64,000 bases of DNA from Lactobacillus johnsonii (lineage in GTDB: Bacteria; Bacillota; Bacilli; Lactobacillales; Lactobacillaceae), in assembly GCF_014058685.1 (NCBI RefSeq), contig NZ_CP059055.1, positions 992,001 to 1,056,000 on the forward strand. The letters run 5' to 3'. The notes beneath the pieces were generated by a model. The model saw only the letters and a list, made by a program, of their open reading frames with translations. It made no database searches and had not been told where the DNA came from. A program made the position numbers and the translations under genes. Positions within the stretch are counted from its first letter, which is position 1; every line of letters begins with the position of its first letter. Shown piece after piece: positions 44,544 to 53,366 of this stretch.

Positions 44544-45806
44544 CTACTCTCCATATTCCTTACCATAAATATATTTATGAAGTTTCAAATATTGTTGTTC
44601 GAGCTTTTTCTCATTAATATTATCTTTTGCAAAATAATATCTTTGACCTTCAAGCCCCTTAGGCATGTAATTTTGTTTTGCAATTTGAAATGGTTGTGTA
44701 AATGGATTATCTATCAACCCACCACCTGTTATTTCTTCTGAATGCTTATAATGCATATCTCGTAATCCACGTGGCATGGGATGCTTATTAGGATGAATAG
44801 TATCTTTATCTAGCTTTGCCCAAATTTCATCAAAAGCACCTGACTTAGGGGACAAACACATTAACATAGTCGCAAACATCAAAGGATATTTTGCCTTTGG
44901 CATCCCTATTTTTTCTGCCTGATTAGCTGCAACTACTATTTGCGTTACTTGTTCTGGATTGGCTAAGCCAACATATGTGTATGGAATTTCTCGCAAACGC
45001 CGTACTACTGACGGTAGATCTCCGTTTTTAAGTAAGACGGTAAGATAATACAAGGCTGCATCAGTATCGGACCCAGCCATTGAATCGGAATAAGCTGCTA
45101 AATAATCATAATGTTTAGTTGCTTTTCTGTCATAAGCAAAATGTTGACCTTTTACAAACTCCTTAACATTTTTAGCTGAAATTTTTTCTCCATTAACTGC
45201 ATGAATAGTTTCTAATAAATTTAATGCTACACGCAAATCTCCATCAGCTGAACGAGCAATAATATTAATTGCTTCTTTATCTATTTGTTTTTCATCTAAA
45301 TGAAATACTTCTTTTAGAGCTCGGACTAAAACCTCACTAATATCCTTATCGTCTAAAGTCTCAAATTCAAAAATCTGACAACGTGAGCGGACAGCAGGAA
45401 CAATTGACATAATAGGATTTTCAGTAGTTGCGCCAATTAAAAGAATTTGTCCGTTCTCTAAATAAGGCAAAAGATAATCCTGCAATGTTGTCGTCATGCG
45501 ATGAATTTCATCAATCAGTAGAACAAATGATTGATAAGGATAAGTATTAATGATTTGCATCAGCTTTGCTTTATTATCAATCGAAGCATTAAAAGTGGCT
45601 AGCGGATAATCATATTCTCGAGCAATAATTTGCGCTAGACTTGTTTTTCCTGTTCCAGGCGGTCCCCATAATAAGAGCGAAATTGGAACATGATTTTTGA
45701 TAATCTGATAAAGGAGCTTTCCTTCAGAAATTAGCTTAGTTTGACCTACAAATTGCGATAAATTTTTTGGCCGGATCAAATCTGCTAGTGGCTTTTTGAT
45801 AGGCAT
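44544..45806 (-). CDS. rarA: Replication-associated recombination protein RarA (MgsA)
   Basis: A 420-residue AAA+ ATPase related to clamp-loader subunits and RuvB, acting at stalled forks with SSB. Walker A is LLWGPPGTGKTSLAQ, Walker B is VLLIDEIHRM, and sensor 1 is LIGATTENP, with SRCQIFEFE after it. The C-terminal tetramerisation region has DAALYYLTVLLKNGDLPSVVRRLREIPYTYVGLA and PMPRGLRDMHYKHSEE. Length is slightly shorter than E. coli RarA. The start follows AAGAAGG. It is divergent from a LysR fragment. Confidence 0.95.
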   Translation of the reverse strand: MPIKKPLADLIRPKNLSQFVGQTKLISEGKLLYQIIKNHVPISLLLWGPPGTGKTSLAQIIAREYDYPLATFNASIDNKAKLMQIINTYPYQSFVLLIDEIHRMTTTLQDYLLPYLENGQILLIGATTENPIMSIVPAVRSRCQIFEFETLDDKDISEVLVRALKEVFHLDEKQIDKEAINIIARSADGDLRVALNLLETIHAVNGEKISAKNVKEFVKGQHFAYDRKATKHYDYLAAYSDSMAGSDTDAALYYLTVLLKNGDLPSVVRRLREIPYTYVGLANPEQVTQIVVAANQAEKIGMPKAKYPLMFATMLMCLSPKSGAFDEIWAKLDKDTIHPNKHPMPRGLRDMHYKHSEEITGGGLIDNPFTQPFQIAKQNYMPKGLEGQRYYFAKDNINEKKLEQQYLKLHKYIYGKEYGE

Positions 45807-45840
45807 AAAATCGACCTTCTTACTTATAGTAAAGTGTTAA

Positions 45841-46185
45841 GTTTTATCTATTATTATCACAATTATTAGTTCAAAACAAATTTATATAACCCCAAGCTCT
45901 ACTCAAATCATTTTAAACACTTTGTCCGATTGTAAGATTACCCCAACTGATTTAACGGTTGCAAACAGCAATTTAGCTTATACTGCGTCTCTTTTAGCTG
46001 GTGAAGGTCATAGCGTCCAAATTTCTTATAATAATTTATATGATAAGAAACTAGAAGGCTTAACTGCTCGCCCTCTTTCTCCCCAAATTACTGATCCCAA
46101 TATCGTTATTTGGAAGAAGAATCGAAAGCTATCTAATTTAGGAAACTTATTTTTAGAAAAATTACGAGACTCGCTCAATAATTAA
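45841..46185 (+). pseudogene. LysR-family regulator, C-terminal remnant
   Basis: The frame from 45841 (after a stop at 45838-45840) to 46185 reads as the last 114 residues of a LysR effector domain (ITPSSTQIILNTL, DLTVANSNLAYTASLLAGEG, PLSPQITDPNIVIW). The HTH and the first two-thirds are missing, and the fragment butts onto the rarA promoter region. The end (LSNLGNLFLEKLRDSL) parallels the LysR protein at 26594-27475 (LSNVASLFLKLIRDSI). A TTG at 45922 could start an 87-residue peptide, but it would lack any DNA-binding part. Confidence 0.82.
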
Positions 46186-46193
46186 GTGAGTAA

Positions 46194-46249
46194 TAAAAAA
46201 GAGTAATTGTCTATCTCATACCATCTATGAGACTACAATTACTCTTTTA
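46194..46249. terminator. Bidirectional terminator
   Basis: AAAAAAGAGTAATTGT and ACAATTACTCTTTT form the main stem, with an inner TCTCATA/TATGAGA stem. It lies between the LysR remnant and the convergent aldo/keto reductase. Confidence 0.9.
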
Positions 46250-46273
46250 TGTTTTTATATTATGTTTTTCAGC

Positions 46274-47095
46274 TTAATAATCCTCATCTTCTCGCATTTC
46301 TGCTGGCCAACCATCAATTGGCTTGCGCTCATCTAAAGCACGAAGCTGCTTAAGATCCTCTTTATCTAACTCAAAATCAAAGATATCAATATTAGCTTTA
46401 ATATGGGCTGGATTAGTAGAGCGAGGAATAGTTACAATGTCATTCTGGACTAAATACCGTAAAATCACTTGGATTGGTGATTTACCATATTTTTCACCAA
46501 TTTTTTGTAACACTGGATTAGTCATCAGATTTTGTTGACCGTTACCTAACGGACTATAGCTTTCATGAATAATATTTTCTTTTTTCAAAAATTCGTGCAT
46601 TTTCCATTGTTGTAATAAAAGATGTGTTTCAATCTGATCAACCATGGGCCGAATTTCTGCATGATTAATTAATTCTAAAGTTTGTCGACTATTAAAATTA
46701 CTGATACCAATAGCTCGCGTTTTACCAGCTTTATATGCTTCTTCTAGAGCGCGCCAAGTATCTAAATCGTGGCCCATTGGCCAATGAATTAAGACTAAAT
46801 CAAAATAATCTAAGCCACTTTTATTTAGAGATTCATCTAGTCCCTGCTTAGTCGCTTCATATCCATCAGTCATGGTCTTTGTAGTAATGAAAACTTCATC
46901 CCGATTAAGATTACTTGCGCGGACTGCTTCTCCTACCTGCTGTTCATTTTGATAATATTGTGCTGTATCAATTAAACGGTAGCCATCTTTAAAAGCAGAT
47001 AAAACAGCTTCTTTTGTTTGGTCTGGGCTAATCTCGTAAGTTCCAAAGCCAAAAATTGGGATTTTAACACCGTTATTTAACGTTAAATGTTTCAT
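46274..47095 (-). CDS. Aldo/keto reductase (second copy)
   Basis: A 273-residue aldo/keto reductase. The tetrad: Asp in LIDTAQYYQNE with the following Tyr, Lys in ITTKTMTDG, and His in LVLIHWPMG. The NADPH-binding loop is IPRSTNPAHIKANIDIFDFE. It is clearly related to, but not a recent duplicate of, the enzyme at 41528-42403. The substrate is unknown. Confidence 0.93.
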   Translation of the reverse strand: MKHLTLNNGVKIPIFGFGTYEISPDQTKEAVLSAFKDGYRLIDTAQYYQNEQQVGEAVRASNLNRDEVFITTKTMTDGYEATKQGLDESLNKSGLDYFDLVLIHWPMGHDLDTWRALEEAYKAGKTRAIGISNFNSRQTLELINHAEIRPMVDQIETHLLLQQWKMHEFLKKENIIHESYSPLGNGQQNLMTNPVLQKIGEKYGKSPIQVILRYLVQNDIVTIPRSTNPAHIKANIDIFDFELDKEDLKQLRALDERKPIDGWPAEMREDEDY

Positions 47096-47183
47096 AATTA
47101 CCTCTATGTTAATTCATTATTTTACTTCCATATGATAATCATATCCTAAAAGAATAAATAAAACTCTTATTTTAATTTATACA

Positions 47184-47213
47184 AAAAATAGCGACTTAAA
47201 AGCCGCTATTTTT
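47184..47213 (-). terminator. Terminator of the ABC exporter gene
   Basis: AAAAATAGCG and CGCTATTTTT pair around a 10-base loop; it lies immediately downstream of the ABC gene stop. Confidence 0.8.
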
Positions 47214-47218
47214 ATCTA

Positions 47219-48970
47219 CTATTTTTTAAATTGATTATGAACGTATTCTGCATAAAGAGGTGTTGATTTTACTAGTTCATCATGAGTACCTGAGCCGGAA
47301 ACAGTTCCATGATCAATGAAATAAATTTTATCTGCATCAACAATTGTACTTAAACGGTGAGCAATTACTAAAGTCATTCTATTTTTCATCAGACTTGCTA
47401 AGGCTTTTTGTACCATAGCTTCAGATTCTGAATCAAGACTTGCAGTAGCCTCATCAAGCATTAAGATTTTCGGATCACGCAAAAAGGCCCTCGCAATTGC
47501 AATTCTCTGTCTTTGTCCACCAGACAGCTTAACACCTCGTTCACCAATCTGTGTTTCTAAGCCATCTTCTGCCTCTTTTACAAATTTATCTGCATATGCC
47601 ATCTTTAAAACATGCCATAATTCATCGTCACTAACTTTTCTTCCTAAGCCATAAACCAGATTTTCACGAATAGTTCCGGGCATTACTGATGAATTTTGAC
47701 CTACAAGTCCAATTTGTTTACGCCAATCAGTTAAATCAATCTCTTCTATATTTTGACCACCAATAGTTATCTTTCCCGAAGTTGGTTTATAGAAACGTTC
47801 TATTAGTGAAAAAATTGTTGATTTTCCACCACCTGATGGACCAGCAAAGGCGACAACAGTGTTAGGCTTAGCCGACACATTGATATCATGTAGAATTTGC
47901 TTTCCTTTTTCATATGAGAAACTTACATTCTGCAGCTTCAATTCTTTTCCAGCAATATCAACCTTTTGATTATCGGCAGATACTTCAATTGGTTCATTAA
48001 GCATTTCGCCGATACGTTCAGTTGAACCTGACGTCTTAGCTAATTCATTGAAAAATTGACTAATTATGATTACTGGACCCATCAATTGAAATAGATACAT
48101 TAAGAAGGAAATAAGTGCACCCATAGTAAGTGTACCTTGCATAACACGAATAGCACCGTAAGTTAAAATACCAATTACTAAAATCATCATTAACATATTA
48201 GAAATTGGCTGCATCAAGGAGTTAATCCAGGATTCCTTTACCCCAATTGCATAAAGTTTAGCAATTCTTTTTGTTCCAGTAGCAAGCTCTTTCTTCTCTG
48301 AATTACTTGATTTTACCAAACGGATTTCACTTAAAACATTAGTTGACTCACTAGAAAATTTTGCCAGTTCATCTTGACGTGCCCGGCCAATTTTTCCTGA
48401 CAATCTCATAAATGGTAATAGAACGAATATCACCAAAGGAACGGCAAGAACCATGATTAAGGACATCTGCCAATCCATCATAAACATGATGACGACAGCA
48501 CCAAAGAATTGTAATAAAGAAGTAATTGCATTAGGTAAGGTATTAGCAAGTAAATTCTTGACTTGTGACGTGTCATTAACTAGTCTTGATGAAATTTCAC
48601 CTGTCGAAGTATTATCAAAATAACTAACTGGCATCTTAAGTAAGCGAGCCCAGAGATTATCACGAAGTTTCGAAACCACATGCTCTCCAAAAACTCCCAA
48701 AATATAACCAGATAAGGCACTAATAATTACTCCACCAAAAAATACTATTCCAGTAATAATTACCAGGTTTATATTTAAATGCTTAAAGTTATTAATAATT
48801 CTTTGTGCAAATTGAGGAACAATTAAGTTTGCTCCCATGGCAATTAAGCCAGCCAGAATACCAACAATTAATTGCCAATATTTGGGATGCACTCGATTTA
48901 TTAATTTAAAAAAATCTTGAAAACTAAAACTATGTTTTCCTTTTTCAATCTGGGGTCTTCCTCTATCCAT
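47219..48970 (-). CDS. ABC-type multidrug exporter (fused permease/ATPase)
   Basis: A 583-residue half-transporter. The N-terminal membrane domain (about 30-320) has six helices. The ATPase domain has Walker A GPSGGGKSTIFSLIERF, Q-loop IGLVGQNSS, signature LSGGQRQRIAIARAFLRDPKILMLDEATASLDSES, and the H-loop IAHRLSTIV. It belongs to the BmrA/LmrA/MsbA-like exporters and probably works as a homodimer in drug or lipid efflux. AAGGAGG lies 8 bases before the ATG. A MarR gene precedes it on the same strand, and palindromic sites lie in its promoter, so MarR control is likely. Confidence 0.93.
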   Translation of the reverse strand: MDRGRPQIEKGKHSFSFQDFFKLINRVHPKYWQLIVGILAGLIAMGANLIVPQFAQRIINNFKHLNINLVIITGIVFFGGVIISALSGYILGVFGEHVVSKLRDNLWARLLKMPVSYFDNTSTGEISSRLVNDTSQVKNLLANTLPNAITSLLQFFGAVVIMFMMDWQMSLIMVLAVPLVIFVLLPFMRLSGKIGRARQDELAKFSSESTNVLSEIRLVKSSNSEKKELATGTKRIAKLYAIGVKESWINSLMQPISNMLMMILVIGILTYGAIRVMQGTLTMGALISFLMYLFQLMGPVIIISQFFNELAKTSGSTERIGEMLNEPIEVSADNQKVDIAGKELKLQNVSFSYEKGKQILHDINVSAKPNTVVAFAGPSGGGKSTIFSLIERFYKPTSGKITIGGQNIEEIDLTDWRKQIGLVGQNSSVMPGTIRENLVYGLGRKVSDDELWHVLKMAYADKFVKEAEDGLETQIGERGVKLSGGQRQRIAIARAFLRDPKILMLDEATASLDSESEAMVQKALASLMKNRMTLVIAHRLSTIVDADKIYFIDHGTVSGSGTHDELVKSTPLYAEYVHNQFKK

Positions 48971-48991
48971 TAATACATTCCTCCTTAATAG

Positions 48992-49003
48992 TTAGGTACC
49001 TAA
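48992..49003. promoter_or_regulatory. MarR operator copy 1
   Basis: TTAGGTACCTAA is a perfect 12-bp palindrome between the promoter and the ribosome binding site of the ABC exporter gene. Confidence 0.7.
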
Positions 49004-49021
49004 TAATAATTAACGCTTAGT

Positions 49022-49050
49022 ATTAAAACATGTAGATACCTAACTGTCAA
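49022..49050 (-). promoter_or_regulatory. Promoter of the ABC exporter gene
   Basis: On the minus strand TTGACA, a 17-base spacer and TTTAAT. The spacer contains one copy of the MarR operator, so a bound repressor would block RNA polymerase. Confidence 0.68.
49033..49044. promoter_or_regulatory. MarR operator copy 2
   Basis: TAGATACCTAAC, a variant of TTAG-R-TACCTAA, lies within the spacer of the exporter promoter. Confidence 0.62.
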
Positions 49051-49054
49051 GTCA

Positions 49055-49492
49055 CTAATTATTTCGAACTTGTTGGTTTAGTTCCTTCAGGAGTGGAATT
49101 AATTGATCTAATAGCTTTTCGTCTACTCGACTAGAAAGTTTTTTTAATATCAAGTTAAAGCTTTTTTTCATCTCAATAACTTGTTTTTCTCCTAACTGGG
49201 TAATATAAATCCGTTTAATTCGAGCAGACTTTTCATCTTGCTTGCGTTGAATATATCCATCACGTTCAAGATTTTTCAACATATTAGTTACACTGGCATT
49301 ACGTAAATGAAAATTATCAGCTAGTTCCCTTTGAATCATACCGGGATGCTCTTGAATATACATCAAAGTTCGTCCTTGCTGAGGAGTAAGTTGACTAAAT
49401 TTTACTTCTTCCCCATAAAATCTTTTAGAAAAGTTGAAGTATAAACGGAATAAATCCATCATTTCTTGATATTTTTCTACTTTATCTGTCAT
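49055..49492 (-). CDS. MarR-family regulator of the ABC exporter
   Basis: A 145-residue winged-helix MarR protein: QEHPGMIQRELADNFHLRNASVTNMLKNLERDGYIQRK is the DNA-binding core, followed by the wing (DEKSARIKRIYITQLG) and the dimerisation helix. AAAGGGG lies 7 bases before the ATG. One operator-like palindrome lies upstream of it and two lie between it and the exporter gene. It is therefore probably an autorepressor that also represses the exporter and is relieved by a transported compound. The inducer is unknown. Confidence 0.92.
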   Translation of the reverse strand: MTDKVEKYQEMMDLFRLYFNFSKRFYGEEVKFSQLTPQQGRTLMYIQEHPGMIQRELADNFHLRNASVTNMLKNLERDGYIQRKQDEKSARIKRIYITQLGEKQVIEMKKSFNLILKKLSSRVDEKLLDQLIPLLKELNQQVRNN

Positions 49493-49529
49493 CTTTTAAC
49501 CCCTTTGTTAATAGTTAGAATGTATACTG

Positions 49530-49541
49530 TTAGATACCTAA
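49530..49541. promoter_or_regulatory. MarR operator copy 3
   Basis: TTAGATACCTAA lies 38 bases before the marR start; the same half-sites as the two copies before the exporter gene point to autoregulation. Confidence 0.66.
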
Positions 49542-49566
49542 TTATAAAATATGCCACAATAAAACA

Positions 49567-49598
49567 AAAGGAAGTATGTAGTAAATCATACTTCCTTT
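49567..49598 (-). terminator. Terminator of mgtA
   Basis: AAAGGAAGTATG and CATACTTCCTTT form a 12-bp perfect stem with an 8-base loop, then TTTTG on the minus strand. Confidence 0.88.
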
Positions 49599-49623
49599 AA
49601 AAATAGATTTAATATTAAAACAA

Positions 49624-52302
49624 TTAGATTAAACATTTCTCTGATTTTAGATACCATTTCTTTACTAACATCGTTAAAGCAATGTATAAAATCAATAAAA
49701 TAAATACAATTCCTAAAAAATATACTGGAATTGGACCAAATTTCACTGCTTTTGCGACAGGAATAATAAATGGTAACATAGTCCCAATTGCAGCCATACC
49801 AATCGTTGCCCATGTAACAATTGCTGTAGCATGCTGTTTAATAAATGGGAGGCCTGGATCTCTAAGTGCATGAATAACCATTTCTTGGGTCCAAAGCGAT
49901 TCAATAAACCAGCCAGTACAAAAGACAGCTGAAAAAAGTAATTTTTGTGAAGCAGTTGCTCCTGCATAGCTACTTCCGATAATTTGTGGACAAACTATAA
50001 AGAACAGTAATGCAAAAGTTATGATGTCAAAAATCGAAGATGTAGGACCAAAATAGAACATAAACTTAGGAAGCTTCTTAGTACTCCACTTTCTTGGTTC
50101 AGATAAATAATGTTTGTTCATTGTATCGAATGGAATTGATAGACAGCTGGTACCGTACATTAAATCTAAAATGAGAAGTTGAACTGGAAGCATTGGAAGA
50201 AAAGGAAGAAATGATGATGCTACTAAAATTGATAAAATATTACCAAAGTTAGATGAAAGTGTAATTTTAATATATTTCATCGTATTTCCAAAGACTTGCC
50301 GACCAATTTGAACAGCTTTCTCTAAAATCATTAAGTCTTTATGTAACAAAATTATATCAGCAGATTTTTTAGCAATGTCTACGGCTGTATCAACGGAAAT
50401 AGCAACATCGGCTGCTTTCATAGCCGGCGCATCATTAATTCCGTCTCCCATATAAGCAACAGTATGGTTATTTTCTCTTAATAATTGAATAATTTGTGCC
50501 TTTTGTTGTGGGGATAGTTTTACAAAAATATCACATTCTTCAACCATTTTCTTCAATTCAGCTGAACTTTTATTTTCTAAGTCCTTTCCCTGATACACGC
50601 AATTAATATCTAACCCAACTTGTTTGCCAACATTTCTAGTGACAGCTTCATTATCTCCAGTTAAGATTTTTACAGTAATTCCATCCCTCTTTAAAGCAGT
50701 TAATGCAGCTTTAGCACTATCCTTTGGTGGATCTAAAAATGCTAAAAATCCAGTTAAAATTAGTTCTTTCTCATCATCAACACTGAATTCACCAACAGGA
50801 GCAGGATTTTTCTTATAGGCTAGCAATACCACCCGTAACCCATCTTGATTCATTTGATTGATCTTATTTAAAATTTCTTGTCTCTGCTCTTGATCAAGCA
50901 TGGTAATTTTATCGTTAATTTCCAACCGATTAGAGCAAGCAAGCATTTCTTCAGCAGCTCCTTTTGTTACTAATAAGTGTTCATGCTTCTTATTCATTAC
51001 CACGACACTCATTCGTCTTCTTTTAAAGTCAAAGGGAATCTCATCAATTTTTTGATAATTTTGGTTAATTTCTTCTGTATCTAATTCATCTTTAGCTGCA
51101 TTAATGATTGCCTTATCAATTAAGTCTTTCATCCCTGTTTGATAGTAACTGTTCAAGTATGATAGTTCTAAGACTTTTGATTTTTCTTCTAAATTCAAAT
51201 CATAGTGACGTTCTAAAACTACTTTGTCTTGAGTTAAAGTCCCAGTTTTATCTGTGCAAAGAATATCTGCAGATCCGAAGTTTTGAATTGAATTCATTCT
51301 TTTAACAATGGTTTCGTGCCTTGCCATTTCAACTGATCCCTTAACTAGATTGCTTGTAACAATTACAGGAAGCATTTCTGGAGTTAGTCCCACAGCTGTA
51401 GCAATAGCAAAAATCAATGCATTAAGCCAATCCCCTTTGGTTAAACCATTAATTAAAAATACAAGAGGTGCAATTACGGCGGTCATAATCAATAAAATCT
51501 TTGAAACATTTTTGATTCCAATATCAAAAGTTGTTTCTTTATTTTTATTCTTGCTAAGAGTACGTGCTAAATTACCAAAAACTGTCTCATCACCTGTAGC
51601 AAATACAACGCCCATTGCAGAGCCTGAAACAATATTTGTTCCCTCATATAAAATATTCGGATAATCTAAATAGTTATCATTTTCCTTTGGCTTTTCATTT
51701 GCTAGTTTTTCAACAGGACTAGATTCACCATTTAATGAACTTGCTGAACAAAAGAGATCCTTACTTTTTAATAAATACAGATCTGCTGGTACCAGATCCC
51801 CAGCAGTTAGATTGATAATATCACCAACTACAACATCTTTAGTTGGCAATTCCTGATCTTTTCCATCTCGTTTGATATTCGTGGTTACAGATACCATATT
51901 TAATAGTGAATCAACTGCGTCACTGGTTTTAACATTCTGGATAAAACTAGTTATTCCAGAAATTAAAACCATTGTAATCATAATAATGACTGTACTGAGA
52001 TCCTTTTGATCTGCAGGAACAAAAAGATAGTTAGTCAAAAAAGATAAAAGAGCTAAAAACAGTAATACTCCTGTAAATGGAGTCATGAAAGCATCAAATA
52101 AAAAATGCAATTTTGGATGACACTCTTTATTTGATACTTCATTTAACCCATCGCGCTCTAAACGCTTTTTTGCTTGCGCAGGGTTTAACCCATTAATTGA
52201 CGTATCTAATTGCTTTAATACTTCACTCTTTTCTTTTCCAGCAATTTGCTTAGCTAAAGTCGCATCAGTTACTACACGATCTTTAGAGTTGAATTTTAAC
52301 AT
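49624..52302 (-). CDS. mgtA: Magnesium-translocating P-type ATPase
   Basis: An 892-residue P-type (IIIB) ATPase. The phosphorylation site is ILCTDKTGTLTQDK, the hinge is MGDGINDAPAMKAADVAISVDTAVDIAKKSADIIL, and about ten membrane helices are spread in the usual pattern. It imports Mg2+. Frame extension to 52362 is possible, but GAGGGAGAG precedes the ATG at 52302, giving MLKFNSKDRVVT, and the extension would run into the riboswitch terminator. The Mg2+-sensing M-box in its leader confirms the substrate. Confidence 0.95.
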   Translation of the reverse strand: MLKFNSKDRVVTDATLAKQIAGKEKSEVLKQLDTSINGLNPAQAKKRLERDGLNEVSNKECHPKLHFLFDAFMTPFTGVLLFLALLSFLTNYLFVPADQKDLSTVIIMITMVLISGITSFIQNVKTSDAVDSLLNMVSVTTNIKRDGKDQELPTKDVVVGDIINLTAGDLVPADLYLLKSKDLFCSASSLNGESSPVEKLANEKPKENDNYLDYPNILYEGTNIVSGSAMGVVFATGDETVFGNLARTLSKNKNKETTFDIGIKNVSKILLIMTAVIAPLVFLINGLTKGDWLNALIFAIATAVGLTPEMLPVIVTSNLVKGSVEMARHETIVKRMNSIQNFGSADILCTDKTGTLTQDKVVLERHYDLNLEEKSKVLELSYLNSYYQTGMKDLIDKAIINAAKDELDTEEINQNYQKIDEIPFDFKRRRMSVVVMNKKHEHLLVTKGAAEEMLACSNRLEINDKITMLDQEQRQEILNKINQMNQDGLRVVLLAYKKNPAPVGEFSVDDEKELILTGFLAFLDPPKDSAKAALTALKRDGITVKILTGDNEAVTRNVGKQVGLDINCVYQGKDLENKSSAELKKMVEECDIFVKLSPQQKAQIIQLLRENNHTVAYMGDGINDAPAMKAADVAISVDTAVDIAKKSADIILLHKDLMILEKAVQIGRQVFGNTMKYIKITLSSNFGNILSILVASSFLPFLPMLPVQLLILDLMYGTSCLSIPFDTMNKHYLSEPRKWSTKKLPKFMFYFGPTSSIFDIITFALLFFIVCPQIIGSSYAGATASQKLLFSAVFCTGWFIESLWTQEMVIHALRDPGLPFIKQHATAIVTWATIGMAAIGTMLPFIIPVAKAVKFGPIPVYFLGIVFILLILYIALTMLVKKWYLKSEKCLI

Positions 52303-52337
52303 AGTAATCTCTCCCTCTAAAAAATCGGCAAACAAAC

Positions 52338-52371
52338 AAAAAGACCAACGCAAAAACTGCATTGGTCTTAT
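52338..52371 (-). terminator. Riboswitch-controlled terminator before mgtA
   Basis: On the minus strand AAGACCAATGCA-GTTTT-TGCGTTGGTCTT followed by TTTTT. It sits between the M-box aptamer and the mgtA start, as an attenuator closing the gene when Mg2+ is high. Confidence 0.85.
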
Positions 52372-52384
52372 AATAGCGATTTAA

Positions 52385-52550
52385 TACTCGTCGTTCAGTT
52401 TTAACACTACGTAACGTAAAGTTTTTTCAACTAGCTGACTGGGAAAAGCCTTAACTCGACAGTTCCTGTTTGACCCGTTGGCATCTCTGGATGTTCCTGG
52501 GCATCAGCATATATTTACGTAGGAGTCTCACCTAACAGTTTATTTGCTTC
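52385..52550 (-). promoter_or_regulatory. M-box (ykoK) magnesium riboswitch
   Basis: On the minus strand the conserved M-box core is present in order: GTTAGGTGAGACTCCT, then TGCTGATGCCCAGGAAC, then GCCAACGGGTCAAACAGG and AACTGTCGAGTTAAGGC. A long-range pairing CTACGTAA (52515-52522) with TTACGTAG (52407-52414) closes the fold. M-boxes bind several Mg2+ ions and promote termination. The downstream hairpin and mgtA complete the circuit. Ends are approximate. Confidence 0.9.
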
Positions 52551-52683
52551 TTTATTTAATTGACGACTATAGCCTAAACGACTATTTTTTATTATTCAAC
52601 CGTCTTTATAATTTCTTTACTTTCTTAAAAAAATCGAAATATTTTACTTCAAGTATTCTTTAAAGAAATTATCAAGTTTACTA

Positions 52684-52719
52684 AAAAAGTTAAGCACTAC
52701 CATTAGCACTTAACTTTTT
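52684..52719 (-). terminator. Terminator of the cupin gene
   Basis: AAAAAGTTAAGCACTA and TTAGCACTTAACTTTTT-type halves pair around a short loop downstream of the minus-strand cupin gene. Confidence 0.82.
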
Positions 52720-52756
52720 ATACACATCAATTTATTAATTATGAAACTTTATAAAT

Positions 52757-53170
52757 TTAACCTAACTTGTCATATTCTTCATCAGAAACTGGCTCAAGCC
52801 AAGTGGTTTTACCGTCTCCGACCATTACTGCTACATGAGCAAACCATGAATCCTTGGTAGCACCATGCCAGTATTTAGTATTAGGGTTAACAATTACAAC
52901 ATCCCCGGGAACCATCTTCTGTGCTGGTTTACCTTCTTCTTGATACCAACCTTCACCTGCAACGGCAATTAGGATTTGAGGAATTGAGTGCATGTGCCAA
53001 TCATTACGACAACCAGGCTCAAAACTTACATTACTTACACCAGTTTTAGCCTCTTTACTTGATGCTAAAGGATTGAGGTAACTCTTTCCTTGAAAGTATT
53101 TTGCGTATGCTTCGTTAAATTTACCAAAGCCAAAGACACTATTTTTTACTTCTTCTTCATTTTTTGCCAT
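52757..53170 (-). CDS. Small cupin-domain protein
   Basis: A 137-residue single-cupin protein. Metal-binding motif 1 is RNDWHMHSIPQILIAVAGEGWYQEEG (two His and a Gln/Glu set), and motif 2 is PGDVVIVNPNTKYWHGATKDSWFAH. Such stand-alone cupins in lactobacilli are often annotated as carboxymuconolactone or mandelonitrile-lyase relatives, but the reaction is unknown. The frame is open to 53206, yet GGAGG lies 8 bases before the ATG at 53170, which I use. Confidence 0.85.
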   Translation of the reverse strand: MAKNEEEVKNSVFGFGKFNEAYAKYFQGKSYLNPLASSKEAKTGVSNVSFEPGCRNDWHMHSIPQILIAVAGEGWYQEEGKPAQKMVPGDVVIVNPNTKYWHGATKDSWFAHVAVMVGDGKTTWLEPVSDEEYDKLG

Positions 53171-53366
53171 TATTTTTTCCTCCGTAAAACTCTTTATTTC
53201 TCTCATCTATTAGTTTATATCTACCCTTTATAAATTAAAAATAGTTATTTCTACTAGACATCTATGCATTTAAGGTATGGTATTTTACTACATAGGCTAA
53301 ATATTTAAGATACCTCCTATAATTTGCTATATTTAAGATAATAAGAAGAAAGAGAGGGTATAACTT

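Noticed and set aside
45922-46185. Independent 87-residue gene starting at TTG
   Set aside because: The frame upstream of this TTG continues as LysR sequence; a fragment of a larger gene is more likely.
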